Below, piece after piece: positions 33,232 to 42,870 of a stretch of 64,000 nucleotides of DNA (its first letter is position 1; each line of letters opens with the position of its first letter). The notes beneath the pieces are model-generated. The model was not told the DNA's origin, did no database searches, and saw only the letters and a list, made by a program, of their open reading frames with translations. The position numbers were made by a program, and so were the translations under genes. The stretch comes from Coniella vitis (Eukaryota; Ascomycota; Sordariomycetes; Diaporthales; Schizoparmaceae), in contig WUJK01000011.1 of assembly GCA_011317545.1 (NCBI GenBank), positions 263,501 to 327,500 of the forward strand. Reading direction: 5' to 3'.

Positions 33232-34059
33232 GGGCGATTTGCGGCTAAACACCAAATGCCCGCGTGGATAGGAAAATGTGTGTTTACGCGTACCCTTGAT
33301 GGTGGTGCACAGCTTGATACATTCGGAGTCAGTGTCTTGTTATACCCAGATAGATTTCTTTTAATCCAGTGTTTTACGCATCCAAGATGCTGTTACTAAA
33401 TACGCAACTTGATGCATCCGTCCTTGTTGTAAGAATGGCAAGACATTCCACATCAGCATTGCTTACCCATATACATACCTCTAGTACCTTTGCATCTCTA
33501 AGCCTTAAGTACCACTGGTACAGCCTTTTGATATCTCCGCCTGCGGCTACTGAAGAGGACCGCACTAGCGCACCTGCCGTTGTGGTTACTGAAAAGGACC
33601 CCTGCTAACCAACCCCCCCCAAAGCGCAGGGATGTAAGGGTTGGGAAGGGGTTCTGGAACGTTTTGGGCCGGGCGTCGACAGGGGTGAGCTACGATGTAC
33701 TTTTACAAGGTGCTTTGTACTATGTACATAGTAGAGCGCTGTTAGCGCATTGGCTTTGGCAGCTGATGTCACCTGCGATCTTTCTCGGTCTGGTTCTCGT
33801 CTTTGCACTCTCGAGTCGCGATCTCGACGACATCCTCAACGCGCCCCCGCGCACCACGTGCCATGGTCAGCTCGATCACGCATCCTACACTGGTCCTGAC
33901 CCAGTGAAAGCACACTGAACCAACCGTCTACAATGGCCTGCGTGTGTATTGCGACCTGTGCCAGCCCTCGTCCGAGCCACCAAGTTGCGAGTAGTTTCAT
34001 CGCCCAGCAGTATACACAAGCATGAATGAGACCAGAGGTGGAAGGCCACAATCGCAGCC
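33232..34059. other. intergenic region
   Basis: This 828-bp spacer contains the 16-bp palindrome at 33718-33733 and, near 33690-33740, clustered TGTAC words. It should include the promoter of the RTC1-like gene. No additional coding sequence is supported. Confidence 0.45.
33718..33733. repeat. perfect 16-bp palindrome TACTATGTACATAGTA
   Basis: A perfect inverted repeat about 330 bp upstream of the RTC1-like start, sharing a 14-bp core with 27995-28008. It is immediately preceded by another TGTAC word (near 33696). Its role is not known. Confidence 0.6.
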
Positions 34060-37000
34060 ATGTACAACAAGGACAGGATCATGCGGAAGCTCCTGGGCAA
34101 ACCGGCTCTCGATGCATCGCCCTCGCCCTCGTCCTCCGTGCCCGACCACCCTGCGGCGTCCCACTCGGCCAGCCTCAGCGCCACCTCTTCGCCCTACCCG
34201 ATAAGCAATCCTCTCCGCCCCAGCGGCTCCCAAGATTCCACCCTCGACACAGGCTGTCCCATCGACTGCCTCGACCGCTCCCCTGACGGCCGTAGTGCCA
34301 TTCTCGCCGGCCGCCACATCCTCAAGATAGTCAACCTCCACGGCACCTCGATTCAAGCTGGTGTTGACTTGCGCGCCGCCATCCTCGCACAGCCCGTCGT
34401 CAAGAACTCGACAGTGTCTGTCGCGGACCAGCTGTCCATAAAAGATGTCAAGTGGCTCAAGGGACGGGGCGACACCACCATCTTCACTGCTTGCGCCAAT
34501 GGCAAGATCTTTCAGTACGACCTCACCCGCCTCGGCGGCGGTGCGGATGGCGCGCCCATGGAAGTCATACACATGCGGGAAGACTCACGTCAGATGAACG
34601 CGCTGGACATCAACCCAAGCTCGTCCAAGATGCTCGCTGGAAGCCAGGACGGCATCGTGCGCTGCTTTGATATTCTCAATCCCGTCCGCACGCACACGGG
34701 CCATCTCACCTTCCGAGCCACGCAGTCGTTCAAGTGCAACGCTGGCGGCATCCAGTGTGTGCAATGGTCGCCCAACCCCAATGGCGCGTGGAATTTTGCA
34801 TGTGGAACTGACCAAGGCGTCGTGCTCAAGTGGGATATTCGCAAGCCCACAGCGCCTCTGCTGAGGATCAATGCGCACGACGCTCCATGCACTTCTCTGG
34901 CGTGGCACTTTGATGGTGATCATCTGCTCAGCGCAGGCTGGGACAAGAAATGCGCCGTCTGGGATGTTTCGGCCAAAGCAGACAAGCGACAAAAGGCGAA
35001 ATGGACGATACACACTCCAGCACCCGTGGCCGACCTTGCATGGAGGCCTGGCACTTGGTCTGCGACCGCCCAAGGCAAGAGAGCAGCGCAATTTGCCGTC
35101 ACATACGACGACAGCAGCAGACAGGGTCTGAATATCTGTCATGTTTGGGACCTGGCGAGACCTTCTCTGCCCTTCAAAAAGGTTCACAACTTCAGCTCGC
35201 CGCCGTCAGCGCTCCTGTGGCATGACCAGGACCTGTTGTGGACCGCTGGTCACGACGGCCTCTTCAACCAGTTCGACATTGCTTATGCCCCCAAAGTCGT
35301 AGACCACGTTCCCACTTCGGTCCTGTCATTCTCGTCCCACGGCGATGTCATGGCCTTTCTCGACGAGAGACCTCAGTCGCGTCGACCCCATCGATCGGTT
35401 ATCCCGGCGGATATGATGCCACCGTCGTATAGCACCAGCCCGACAACTCCCATGCTGAGTATCAGCCGGAGTGAGTCGGAGGAAGAGCTTGCTGGTAGCT
35501 TCCTTGCAGCACGCCGAGCGCGACCCAAGCAAAAGCCCGGTCCGAACGCCAGTCGCTCATCCCAGGCCCTCAGCACCACACCTCCTGGTGGGCCCCATGC
35601 TCCCATCATGGCGCTGGCACAGTCCATCAAAGCCACTGGCATCTTCAGATCGCACCAGGCCATGACGATTGGCCGAGTGCCACCGGCAAACAAAGCAGCA
35701 ATCTACGAGTACCTCTCGACGCACTACCTGGAAACGCTCCACGAGCTGCTGCCATACCAACAGGACGGAGAGCCCTTGAGGGAGCGCGTCATCTCGATCC
35801 TCCACCACTACTCCAAGGCGGCCGAAAGCATCGGCATGTTTCGATTGGCACAAGTCTGGCTTTTGCTTGCCCATGCCATGAAACTGCTGCTGACCAGAAG
35901 GTTGCAATACCACCTCGATCGCCGCAGTGGTGAGCTGGACAGATATGACAGGGCTCGGCGGAAGCAAAAGTCCGTTTCCTTGCCGCACTCTGCTGGCACA
36001 GGCCGCCCTAGTTTTGCGGGATCCGGCGATGCCTCTCGATCTGGACTCGCGCACTCGAGCAGCCTCGACAAGACAGGTACGCTGCGATCTCTATTATCCG
36101 AGGGGTTTGAGAGCACATCGAATGCTCCCACACCGCTAGCCAGGCCGATAGACGGCCACCAGGCCGGGTACGGCAAGAAGTTGACGCCCGTTGATGAGGG
36201 TGCCAGCTTCTCTCTCCCAGCGCCACTCCAGCGGCCGTCGCTGCGCAAGAGGCTGGATTCGGAACCACTTTCTACGATGAGTAACGATAGCGATGCGTAT
36301 GCGAGTACTGAAGGTTATGACTTTTATGATACAGAGACGATTAGCAAAGCCATTGACGTGCCTGCAGCCCCCAGAGGCCATGGCGGCCACCATACGGCCT
36401 CCCCCGCCAGCGTGCGGCGTCTTGTGCCCAGGCAAGACTCAGACGAGAGCTACGGACACATGTTTTCCATTTCGAGCGGCAGCAAGCCTCCTACGCAGCT
36501 TGCAGCGTCCTCGTCCAGCTCCAACTGGAACCACAACCCCAGCAGCAGCGGCCCTTTGTATTCGGAAATTGTCCGAGGGGCCAGCAGCGGAGAATTTGAG
36601 AGGCATGGCAGAGGCTCTCGACTACCAGGACGCAACCCATCCAGCCTGCAGACCAGCGCCTCTGCGGGCCTCAGCTCAACCGATGCCTCGCTCACCCAGT
36701 CTACCGAAGAGGATCGGTATCCAGTCACGCAGACGACAATGGACAGCATTGACACGCAACAGGGCGAATCGCATCCGAGACCAGATAGCTTTCCCCGCGA
36801 CGCCTCGCAGCAGACCGCATCTGTAGGCGCAAGCCCATACACTTCGTTTGAATTCCCGTGCGACGACCCAGAACGTTCGCAGGAGGCCGACTACTTGCCC
36901 TGGGCCGACGATCCTCCGTATCCCCAGCCGATCGCCTGGGAAGACGACGGCGGCTCACCATTTGGAGCATCGAACCCCATCAATCCCGCCAAGATCGTCT

Positions 37001-38727
37001 CGTGGGCCCTCAGCTTTGAGACGCGCTCGTCGGCACTCAACGCATCCGCCATGGTCCTCCTCTTGCGGCCACTCCTCCGCGACGACGGCGTCATTGATCC
37101 CTTCCACGCAGCGGCCATTATCAAACAGCATCACACTCGCCTCATGAGCATGAAGCTCTTTACGCAGGCTGCCTTGCTACGCAAGCTGTGCGTCAGGGGA
37201 TGGCCTGGCGAGCCGCTCGCGGAGTGGGGGGACAATTACCCGGCAGTGTTTCGTAGCGCGCAGACCAACAATGTCGCTGCCTTCATCTGTCCGACGTGTC
37301 ACAAGCCGAGGGAGATTAACCGGCGACAGAACCACCGGGACAGGAATGGTGACCGGACGCACACCCGAAACCCCATCTGGCAGTGCGAGCGGTGTGCAGC
37401 CGCCATGGCGCCGTGTGCCATTTGCCGCCATCATGATTTGGCCGAGACGGCTGCCACGGTCGCGGAGATTTCGATGGAGCTGCTGCTGCTGCGTGCAGCT
37501 GTCCATGGTGGGGATGCGGTGCATGGAGGCGAAGGAGAGGAGGAAGGGCCCCTGTCCACATGGTGGTACTGTCCCGGGTGCGGCCACGGCGGCCACGCAT
37601 CGTGTCTACAGGCGTGGCACGCCGAGGTTATCGAGGGCGAAGACGGCCCCGTCTCGTCGGTCGACGGCGGCCACGGAACAAGCCTCTACTCGGACGGCTG
37701 CTGTCCGTTTGACGGGTGTGGACACGCGTGTTTGCCTGGCAAGTACCGCGTTGAGTTGAATGTGGCGAGGACAGAGGAGGTCAGCAGGTTGGTGAGGGAG
37801 GTGAATCGGCGGGCAGCGGCCCATTTGAGTGGGCATGCTAGCCACGGCCATGGCCATGCCCATCACAACCAGAGCCACAAGCACGGTGGCAGAGTTGGAG
37901 ACAATAGCGGCGCTGCGGGCATAACGACAGCCGCCGCCGCCGCCGCCGCCATCACAGCAGGCACAATGTCCAAATCGGCGTCTTTCAGCACGCGGCTAGC
38001 AGGCGAGGAAGAGTTGAGCCCTGTGTCTGGAACGGGCTCGGGCTCAGGGCCGGGTTCGGGCCCTGCTTCGCGTGGCATGGCGCATCGACGACGAGGCACC
38101 GGCGGGGGTGCTGGAGATCGTGGAAGTGGAAGTGGTGCGGCCCATCTCCCCTTTGAGAGCAGTATGAGCAGCACAGGCACAGACACAGGTCCAGGTCCAC
38201 CTGCTGCAGCCGTCGTCCACGGCGATGCGAACGACAGTATTCCGCTGAGCCGCGCGGTGGAATCAGTGCGGGAATCGTTGGCGGCTGCTGTTGGCACGAC
38301 AAGCGGGGGCGCTGGTGGACGCGAAAGCGGTGGCAATGGGAGCGGGACAAATCGAAGTGCGAGTGGGAGTCGAAGTGGGAAGATGCCCGTGTTGCGACAA
38401 GTTGCTTCTGCGATGCATCTTGGCGGGAGCAGTGGTGGTGGTGGTGGTGGTGGTGGTAGTGGTGGTGGTGATGACGAGGCGAGTCATACGAGCTTGGGGA
38501 TGTTTGCATATGGAGCTAGTACTGCTGGGTCTGGCGGGTCGCTTGCGTTGAGTAGCAGTCCTGGGAACATGGAGGGAAGTGGTTCTGGTGCTGTGAGTGG
38601 TCTAGGGATAGGCGGCGGTGGTGGGAGTGGGAGTGGTACTGGTAGTGGTATTGGTGGCGGCGGCGGTGGTGACAGGGAGAGGAGGAAGAGTGTCAAGTTT
38701 GTAGGCGGTGCTGGACTCGTTGATTAG
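34060..38727 (+). CDS. rtc1: SEA/GATOR2-complex WD40-RING protein RTC1 (WDR24-like)
   Basis: A single 1555-residue frame from ATG 34060. An N-terminal WD40 propeller spans about residues 60-440 (ILKIVNLHG, GSQDGIVRCFDI, QCVQWSPNPNGAWNFACGTD, SLAWHFDGDHLLSAGWDKKC). A long disordered Ser-rich middle follows, with a helical block at about 540-625 (IYEYLSTHYLETLHELLPYQ) and another near 975-1070 (NPAKIVSWALSFE, FTQAALLRKLCVRGWPGE). A C-terminal RING/zinc domain lies at about 1076-1230 (CPTCHKPREINRR, CERCAAAMAPCAICRHHD, WWYCPGCGHGGHASCLQAWH, CCPFDGCGHACLPGKYR). In yeast Rtc1/Sea2 and animal WDR24, this architecture belongs to the vacuole-associated SEA/GATOR2 complex that controls TORC1 in amino-acid signalling. 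Unusually, about 325 Gly/Ser/His-rich residues follow the RING, which ends the protein in known homologues. Confidence 0.88.
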   Translation: MYNKDRIMRKLLGKPALDASPSPSSSVPDHPAASHSASLSATSSPYPISNPLRPSGSQDSTLDTGCPIDCLDRSPDGRSAILAGRHILKIVNLHGTSIQAGVDLRAAILAQPVVKNSTVSVADQLSIKDVKWLKGRGDTTIFTACANGKIFQYDLTRLGGGADGAPMEVIHMREDSRQMNALDINPSSSKMLAGSQDGIVRCFDILNPVRTHTGHLTFRATQSFKCNAGGIQCVQWSPNPNGAWNFACGTDQGVVLKWDIRKPTAPLLRINAHDAPCTSLAWHFDGDHLLSAGWDKKCAVWDVSAKADKRQKAKWTIHTPAPVADLAWRPGTWSATAQGKRAAQFAVTYDDSSRQGLNICHVWDLARPSLPFKKVHNFSSPPSALLWHDQDLLWTAGHDGLFNQFDIAYAPKVVDHVPTSVLSFSSHGDVMAFLDERPQSRRPHRSVIPADMMPPSYSTSPTTPMLSISRSESEEELAGSFLAARRARPKQKPGPNASRSSQALSTTPPGGPHAPIMALAQSIKATGIFRSHQAMTIGRVPPANKAAIYEYLSTHYLETLHELLPYQQDGEPLRERVISILHHYSKAAESIGMFRLAQVWLLLAHAMKLLLTRRLQYHLDRRSGELDRYDRARRKQKSVSLPHSAGTGRPSFAGSGDASRSGLAHSSSLDKTGTLRSLLSEGFESTSNAPTPLARPIDGHQAGYGKKLTPVDEGASFSLPAPLQRPSLRKRLDSEPLSTMSNDSDAYASTEGYDFYDTETISKAIDVPAAPRGHGGHHTASPASVRRLVPRQDSDESYGHMFSISSGSKPPTQLAASSSSSNWNHNPSSSGPLYSEIVRGASSGEFERHGRGSRLPGRNPSSLQTSASAGLSSTDASLTQSTEEDRYPVTQTTMDSIDTQQGESHPRPDSFPRDASQQTASVGASPYTSFEFPCDDPERSQEADYLPWADDPPYPQPIAWEDDGGSPFGASNPINPAKIVSWALSFETRSSALNASAMVLLLRPLLRDDGVIDPFHAAAIIKQHHTRLMSMKLFTQAALLRKLCVRGWPGEPLAEWGDNYPAVFRSAQTNNVAAFICPTCHKPREINRRQNHRDRNGDRTHTRNPIWQCERCAAAMAPCAICRHHDLAETAATVAEISMELLLLRAAVHGGDAVHGGEGEEEGPLSTWWYCPGCGHGGHASCLQAWHAEVIEGEDGPVSSVDGGHGTSLYSDGCCPFDGCGHACLPGKYRVELNVARTEEVSRLVREVNRRAAAHLSGHASHGHGHAHHNQSHKHGGRVGDNSGAAGITTAAAAAAAITAGTMSKSASFSTRLAGEEELSPVSGTGSGSGPGSGPASRGMAHRRRGTGGGAGDRGSGSGAAHLPFESSMSSTGTDTGPGPPAAAVVHGDANDSIPLSRAVESVRESLAAAVGTTSGGAGGRESGGNGSGTNRSASGSRSGKMPVLRQVASAMHLGGSSGGGGGGGGSGGGDDEASHTSLGMFAYGASTAGSGGSLALSSSPGNMEGSGSGAVSGLGIGGGGGSGSGTGSGIGGGGGGDRERRKSVKFVGGAGLVD

Positions 38728-39115
38728 CCTGGGAACCTGAGAGGAAGGGGTCTATATATAGTCTTTGAGTATGGAGATATAGCAAGGTTAGGTTGGATAT
38801 ATTGCACCTGTTTCTGTGGGATCTTGAAGGTTTCGTGGGATGAAGCATATGGCACGGGCTTGGATGGTCATCTAGGTGTGCTGTTGAGGCTGGAATTGGG
38901 CGTGGATGAGGGTTGGGATGGCCATTGGGCCTTCTGTTCAAAAAGCCATGAGAACAACTCGAGAGGAGGAGGCTCACACACACGAGACCCAGCACGTTCA
39001 CCACAGCATTGTCATCGGTTCTGATTCAACACATCTCAACGTCCACCTTCATGATGCACACCGGCCGCAGTAAAACCACTGCTTGTCAAGCATCCAACAC
39101 TTGACGCAACCCAAC
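38728..39115. other. convergent intergenic spacer
   Basis: This 388-bp spacer lies between the stop of the RTC1-like gene and the stop of the Tle1-like gene. It starts with a TATATATAGTC stretch at 38754 and presumably holds both 3' UTRs. No coding signal. Confidence 0.5.
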
Positions 39116-41720
39116 CTATGCGTCTTGGTCCATCGCCGTCAACGCAACAGCATGCTCGTCAGCATACGCCCAGACATCCACCACCTCGCCCTTGGCCACC
39201 TCCAACAACATCCTCTCGCACACACCCACGAGCGGCGCTTCAGGGAGCACCCGCCTTGCGCCCGTCTCGCTGCCGCCTCGCTGTGCCCTTTCCCACCACC
39301 AGGCATGCTTACAAGCCCAACTCTTCTGCCTGTCCTCGCCGTCTCCCTCCTCCTCCTCTTCCTCATCGACCCGCCCTTGGACAAGCTTCCACCCTTCTCC
39401 CTCTTCTTCCTCCCCCTTATCTCCAGCCCTCAGCGCAGCACACCTCCACACCCCACCATCATCCAGCCCCAACCCGCCACACGCAAGCCGCACCCGGACG
39501 CTCGCATGCACCGCCTCGCCCGTGTGCCGCAGCAGCTCGCCCGGCACAGCGACGTTGGTGTCGGCGTCGACGCGGTGGAAGCACCCCGGGCGGCGTGTGG
39601 TGGTGCCGAGCGCGTGCTGGAGGGTCGAGGTCGGGGCGCGGAGTTGGCCGAGGGCGTAGGGGCGGGCCGTGGCGAGAGTAGTGGTGGTGGCAGTGGCGAG
39701 GTCTTGCGGGTTGGGGGTCTGGAGGGGAGTGTCTTTTGGGTCGCGCGGGTGGCCGGCGAGGAGGGCCGAGGGGAAGATGTCTGGGTTTGCCCAGGGCAGG
39801 GGGTGGGAGGGGGCGGCATCGCAGGAGCAGGGTGGGGGTTTCTGCGGTGAGGTGTCGGTGGTGGCGGAGGAGGAAAAGTGGTGGAAGATGGGAGGGAGGG
39901 AGATGTGAAAGTGAGAAGGAGAAGGGGTTTCAGCGACGGAGCAAAAGTGTGAAGGGCAAGGCACCCAGGGAAACGGGTGGATGGCGGACCAGGCCCGTGT
40001 GGACTCGAACAGGGCGCGCATGGCGGCGAGGTCGAATTCCACGGCCACGGAGACGAGCTGGTCACACATCCCTTTTTTTGGTTTGGCACGCCGCCGTTAG
40101 CATATTGATACTGTGACAATATCTTGTCCTTTTGTTGCGAGTTGTCATGTTTGGTGCGGCAGAGTGTAGATGTCAACTCCGTGTCAATGGAAAAGGAAAT
40201 AAGAAAAAAGAAAAGAAAAAAGAAAAGAAAAAAGAAAAGAAAAAAGAAAAGAAAAAAGAAAAGAAAAAAGAAAAAAAAAAGCAGAGACCAGATATCTCGT
40301 TCGGGTGGATTGGATAAAAAGTGAAAATAACCTCGACTCACACGCCAAGGTGATATCAGCCATCTGCTGGTCATAGTAGCCACCGCCCACGTTGGCGTGC
40401 GTGCCCGGGAACCAGACTTGCTTGAGGTTCGTTTCCTTGTCGTGCACGCGCTCCCAGAGCGTGGGTCGAAAGGCGGCGCGCGGCTCGTCGAGGGCTAGAG
40501 CCTGTTTGGTTTGGCAAGGAATTCAGTAAAAGAACAGAGGCTAGTCCGAGCAATATATAGATAGATAGATATATGAGAAACTCCTCAACGAGTGCTGGAA
40601 ACGCGAAACGGTGACATACGTGGAAGGCATTCTCGACTTCTCGGGCGACGTTGTTGTTGGTAAAGCGCCATGTACACTTGGAGTCAGCTTGCCTTGCCTT
40701 GCCTGTACAGCAGAACGAGGGGGGGGGGGGGGGAATGAATGGGACTGAGGAAAAGGAAGAAAAGGAGGGGGGCACTTATTGCTCAACGGATCCTCGAACA
40801 CCCAGCATTGGCACGGGGGGGATGCCCAAATCGCCAACGGTATCCCACACCGCCACAGCCTTGATTTTGATCTTTGCCACGCCATCTTGGTACGTGTCTC
40901 GTGTGAATCCATTCTAAAATAAGAGAGTAATCATGATCAATCAGCCTTTCTCGAAGTCATCATCACAAACCCAACCAAGAAGTAAAAAGAAAAAAGAAAG
41001 AAAAAAACAAAAAGGGCGGGATCAGTGACGACAAACCTGCTTTAGAAACTCGCGATACACCCTCTTGCGCTCTTCCTCCCACAGAATCTTGTCTGTGCCC
41101 GTTTGCCCTGCGTACGGCGGCAGGACGTCCTTGCACAAGAACTCGTCCACGTTCCGGTCCTTGCTCCCCATGAGCTGGTAGTCGGTGAAGATCTCATAGA
41201 AGCGGTCCAGCCCGCTGTGCGTCATGAGCCCCAGCGAGGCAATCATGTCAGCGACGGCGCGAGCGGTAAAGGCACCGCGCGAGAAGCCGACGAGGATGAT
41301 GGCGTCGCCGTCGACGTAGTTCATGCTGATGAACGTGTAGAGCTGGCAAATGTCCTGGAAGGGGTGGCATGTTAGTAACTGTGTAAGCACGTTGAGATGG
41401 GCTGGGTAAAGAGAGTGGGATGTTGATAGATAGATAGTGCCAAAAGCTTGCTAGTAAAGGTATATCGAGACGAAGAACAGAAAAGAAGGAATCAAATAAC
41501 GATGAAAAGAAAGAAAAGGGCATTCACTCACCGTGTCCAGGCCAACACCAAAGTCACCACCCGTAATGGAGTCGAGTCTAGAGCCTGAGCTGCCCACGCC
41601 GGCGTGGTAGTAGACAATTTGGTTGGTGCCATCGTCGCAGACATTCTTAAAGAGCCGGCAGATGCGCCAGACGTTGGATGGTGGAGAGGATTCACTGGGA
41701 GAAAAGTAAGCAAGACTTGG

Positions 41721-41762
<42 letters not shown>

Positions 41763-41934
41763 TTTCTCACGGCGCTCTCTCACACGTACCCAATGTGACA
41801 GTGTCACGGCGAGGCGGCGGAGCGGTGAGTGGACGGATGCTGAGGAATTCTCACCCTTGTTTGCCCAGCGCGTTCATCCACGAGCCATCACAGCAGACAA
41901 TGAGCCGCTTGAACGATGCTGAAGCCGATGCCAT
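39116..41934 (-). CDS. DUF2235 / Tle1-like phospholipase-type alpha/beta hydrolase
   Basis: My model has seven exons: complement(39116..40071, 40342..40501, 40620..40692, 40783..40913, 41037..41354, 41532..41694, 41855..41934), 1881 nt, 626 residues. Six of the exon junction phases agree with normal or near-normal sites; the intron 40693-40782 needs a GC donor (GA/GCAATAAG). Motifs, in order, are RLIVCCDGSW at the N-terminus (family start block), NQIVYYHAGVGSSG, the nucleophile elbow LVGFSRGAFTAR (GxSxG), AVAVWDTVGDLGIP, ALALDEPRAAFRPTLW and VWFPGTHANVGGGY (active-site His region). The family includes bacterial type VI effector phospholipases Tle1 and many uncharacterised fungal intracellular proteins, so the substrate is unknown. 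The last exon (~315 residues) is Pro/Ser/Thr-rich and poorly conserved in appearance. The retrotransposon sits 456 bp upstream of the start. Confidence 0.83.
40203..40280. repeat. 12-bp purine minisatellite inside an intron
   Basis: About six tandem copies of GAAAAAAGAAAA (plus-strand view) form an almost pure polypurine tract inside the 270-nt intron 40072-40341 of the Tle1-like gene. In the transcribed strand this is a polypyrimidine tract. It is not next to the acceptor, so its effect on splicing is uncertain. Confidence 0.85.
41721..41758. repeat. CT dinucleotide microsatellite inside an intron
   Basis: About 19 CT units lie in the first intron (41695-41854) of the Tle1-like gene. Likely length-variable between isolates. 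Confidence 0.9.
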
Positions 41935-42385
41935 GCTGTCCAAGTTGCAAGAGCCCCTGATATCAATGTCTTTCCGATTCGGTGCAAGTGTCTTGGGTAC
42001 CTTTTGCGGTGCGAAATCGGCATATGAAAGACGGGCCTAATAAGTAAAAGAGGAAGCAATCCCAATAATGGCTCAGGGTCTTTTTGAGCTAGCCAGGACC
42101 AAGTCAGCAGCCAGCCACTCACGTTACTTGCTGAGTCGACCCATGTCCCACATTGCTCGGCTCCACTTGCAGGTGGTGAGTATGTAGAGCGTCTTGGTCG
42201 ATCTCGACTTGTAGATAATCCGTATTATATGAGACTTTGACATGTTGAGAAATTTCACCAGATAGCAAGAGTCTGTCTTCTTACTGCTGATCGACGGGTT
42301 ACGGAACTGGTTCAAGCATTGTTCTTATTCGTACCATGACTCCAATAGCATGATTCCAGGCTGTATATAGCCGTGGTAATAGAAG
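41935..42385. other. promoter-side region of the Tle1-like gene
   Basis: About 450 bp of normal-composition DNA lie between the Tle1-like start and the transposon target-site duplication. The RIP-like AT bias stops sharply at the element edge, so this promoter appears undamaged. No other gene seen. Confidence 0.45.
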
Positions 42386-42390
42386 TTGGG
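42386..42390. repeat. target-site duplication, left copy (TTGGG)
   Basis: TTGGG directly precedes the 5' LTR and is repeated exactly at 49937-49941 after the 3' LTR. This fixes the element ends and shows one insertion event with no later recombination at the ends. Confidence 0.88.
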
Positions 42391-42870
42391 TGTTATGACC
42401 CATGAACATGCAGGTCACAGGAACAGGCCAGCGCAACCATATGCCAGCAAATCGGAACCTTAACGGACCGATGGGGATCTCTTATATAAGAATATAGAGT
42501 AGTATAATCAGGGTTAGGGTTGGATTACCTTGATAACTAAGATAGTTAGAGCGATAATAATCCAAATAATCCAAATAAGCTAACGCTCCTATTACTCCCG
42601 GTAATCTAAAGGATCTATATTTACTATAGATAAGAAATAATAGAAGGATATAAGGATAGGAGTTTATAGCTTACTATTAGATAGTTTCCTTATAATCTTT
42701 AGTTGTAAATCTAAGTATTATTTTATATAATAGGGTAATCCCTCTTAATTACTTGCGATACTTAATATTGCTCGATAACGTACGAAGATTTAAAGGTAAT
42801 ACTTCCCTACCTACTAATATATAATTTATAGGTACTTCCAGAATCCGGGATTTAGGTAAAGATTATTATA
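42391..42870 (+). repeat. 5' LTR
   Basis: 480 bp, starting TGTTATGACC and ending ATTATTATA. It matches the 3' LTR base for base in length; all differences I checked are C/T or G/A transitions. Its outer (left) half is less mutated than the matching half of the 3' LTR. It contains GGGTTAGGGTT near 42511-42521. Confidence 0.92.
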
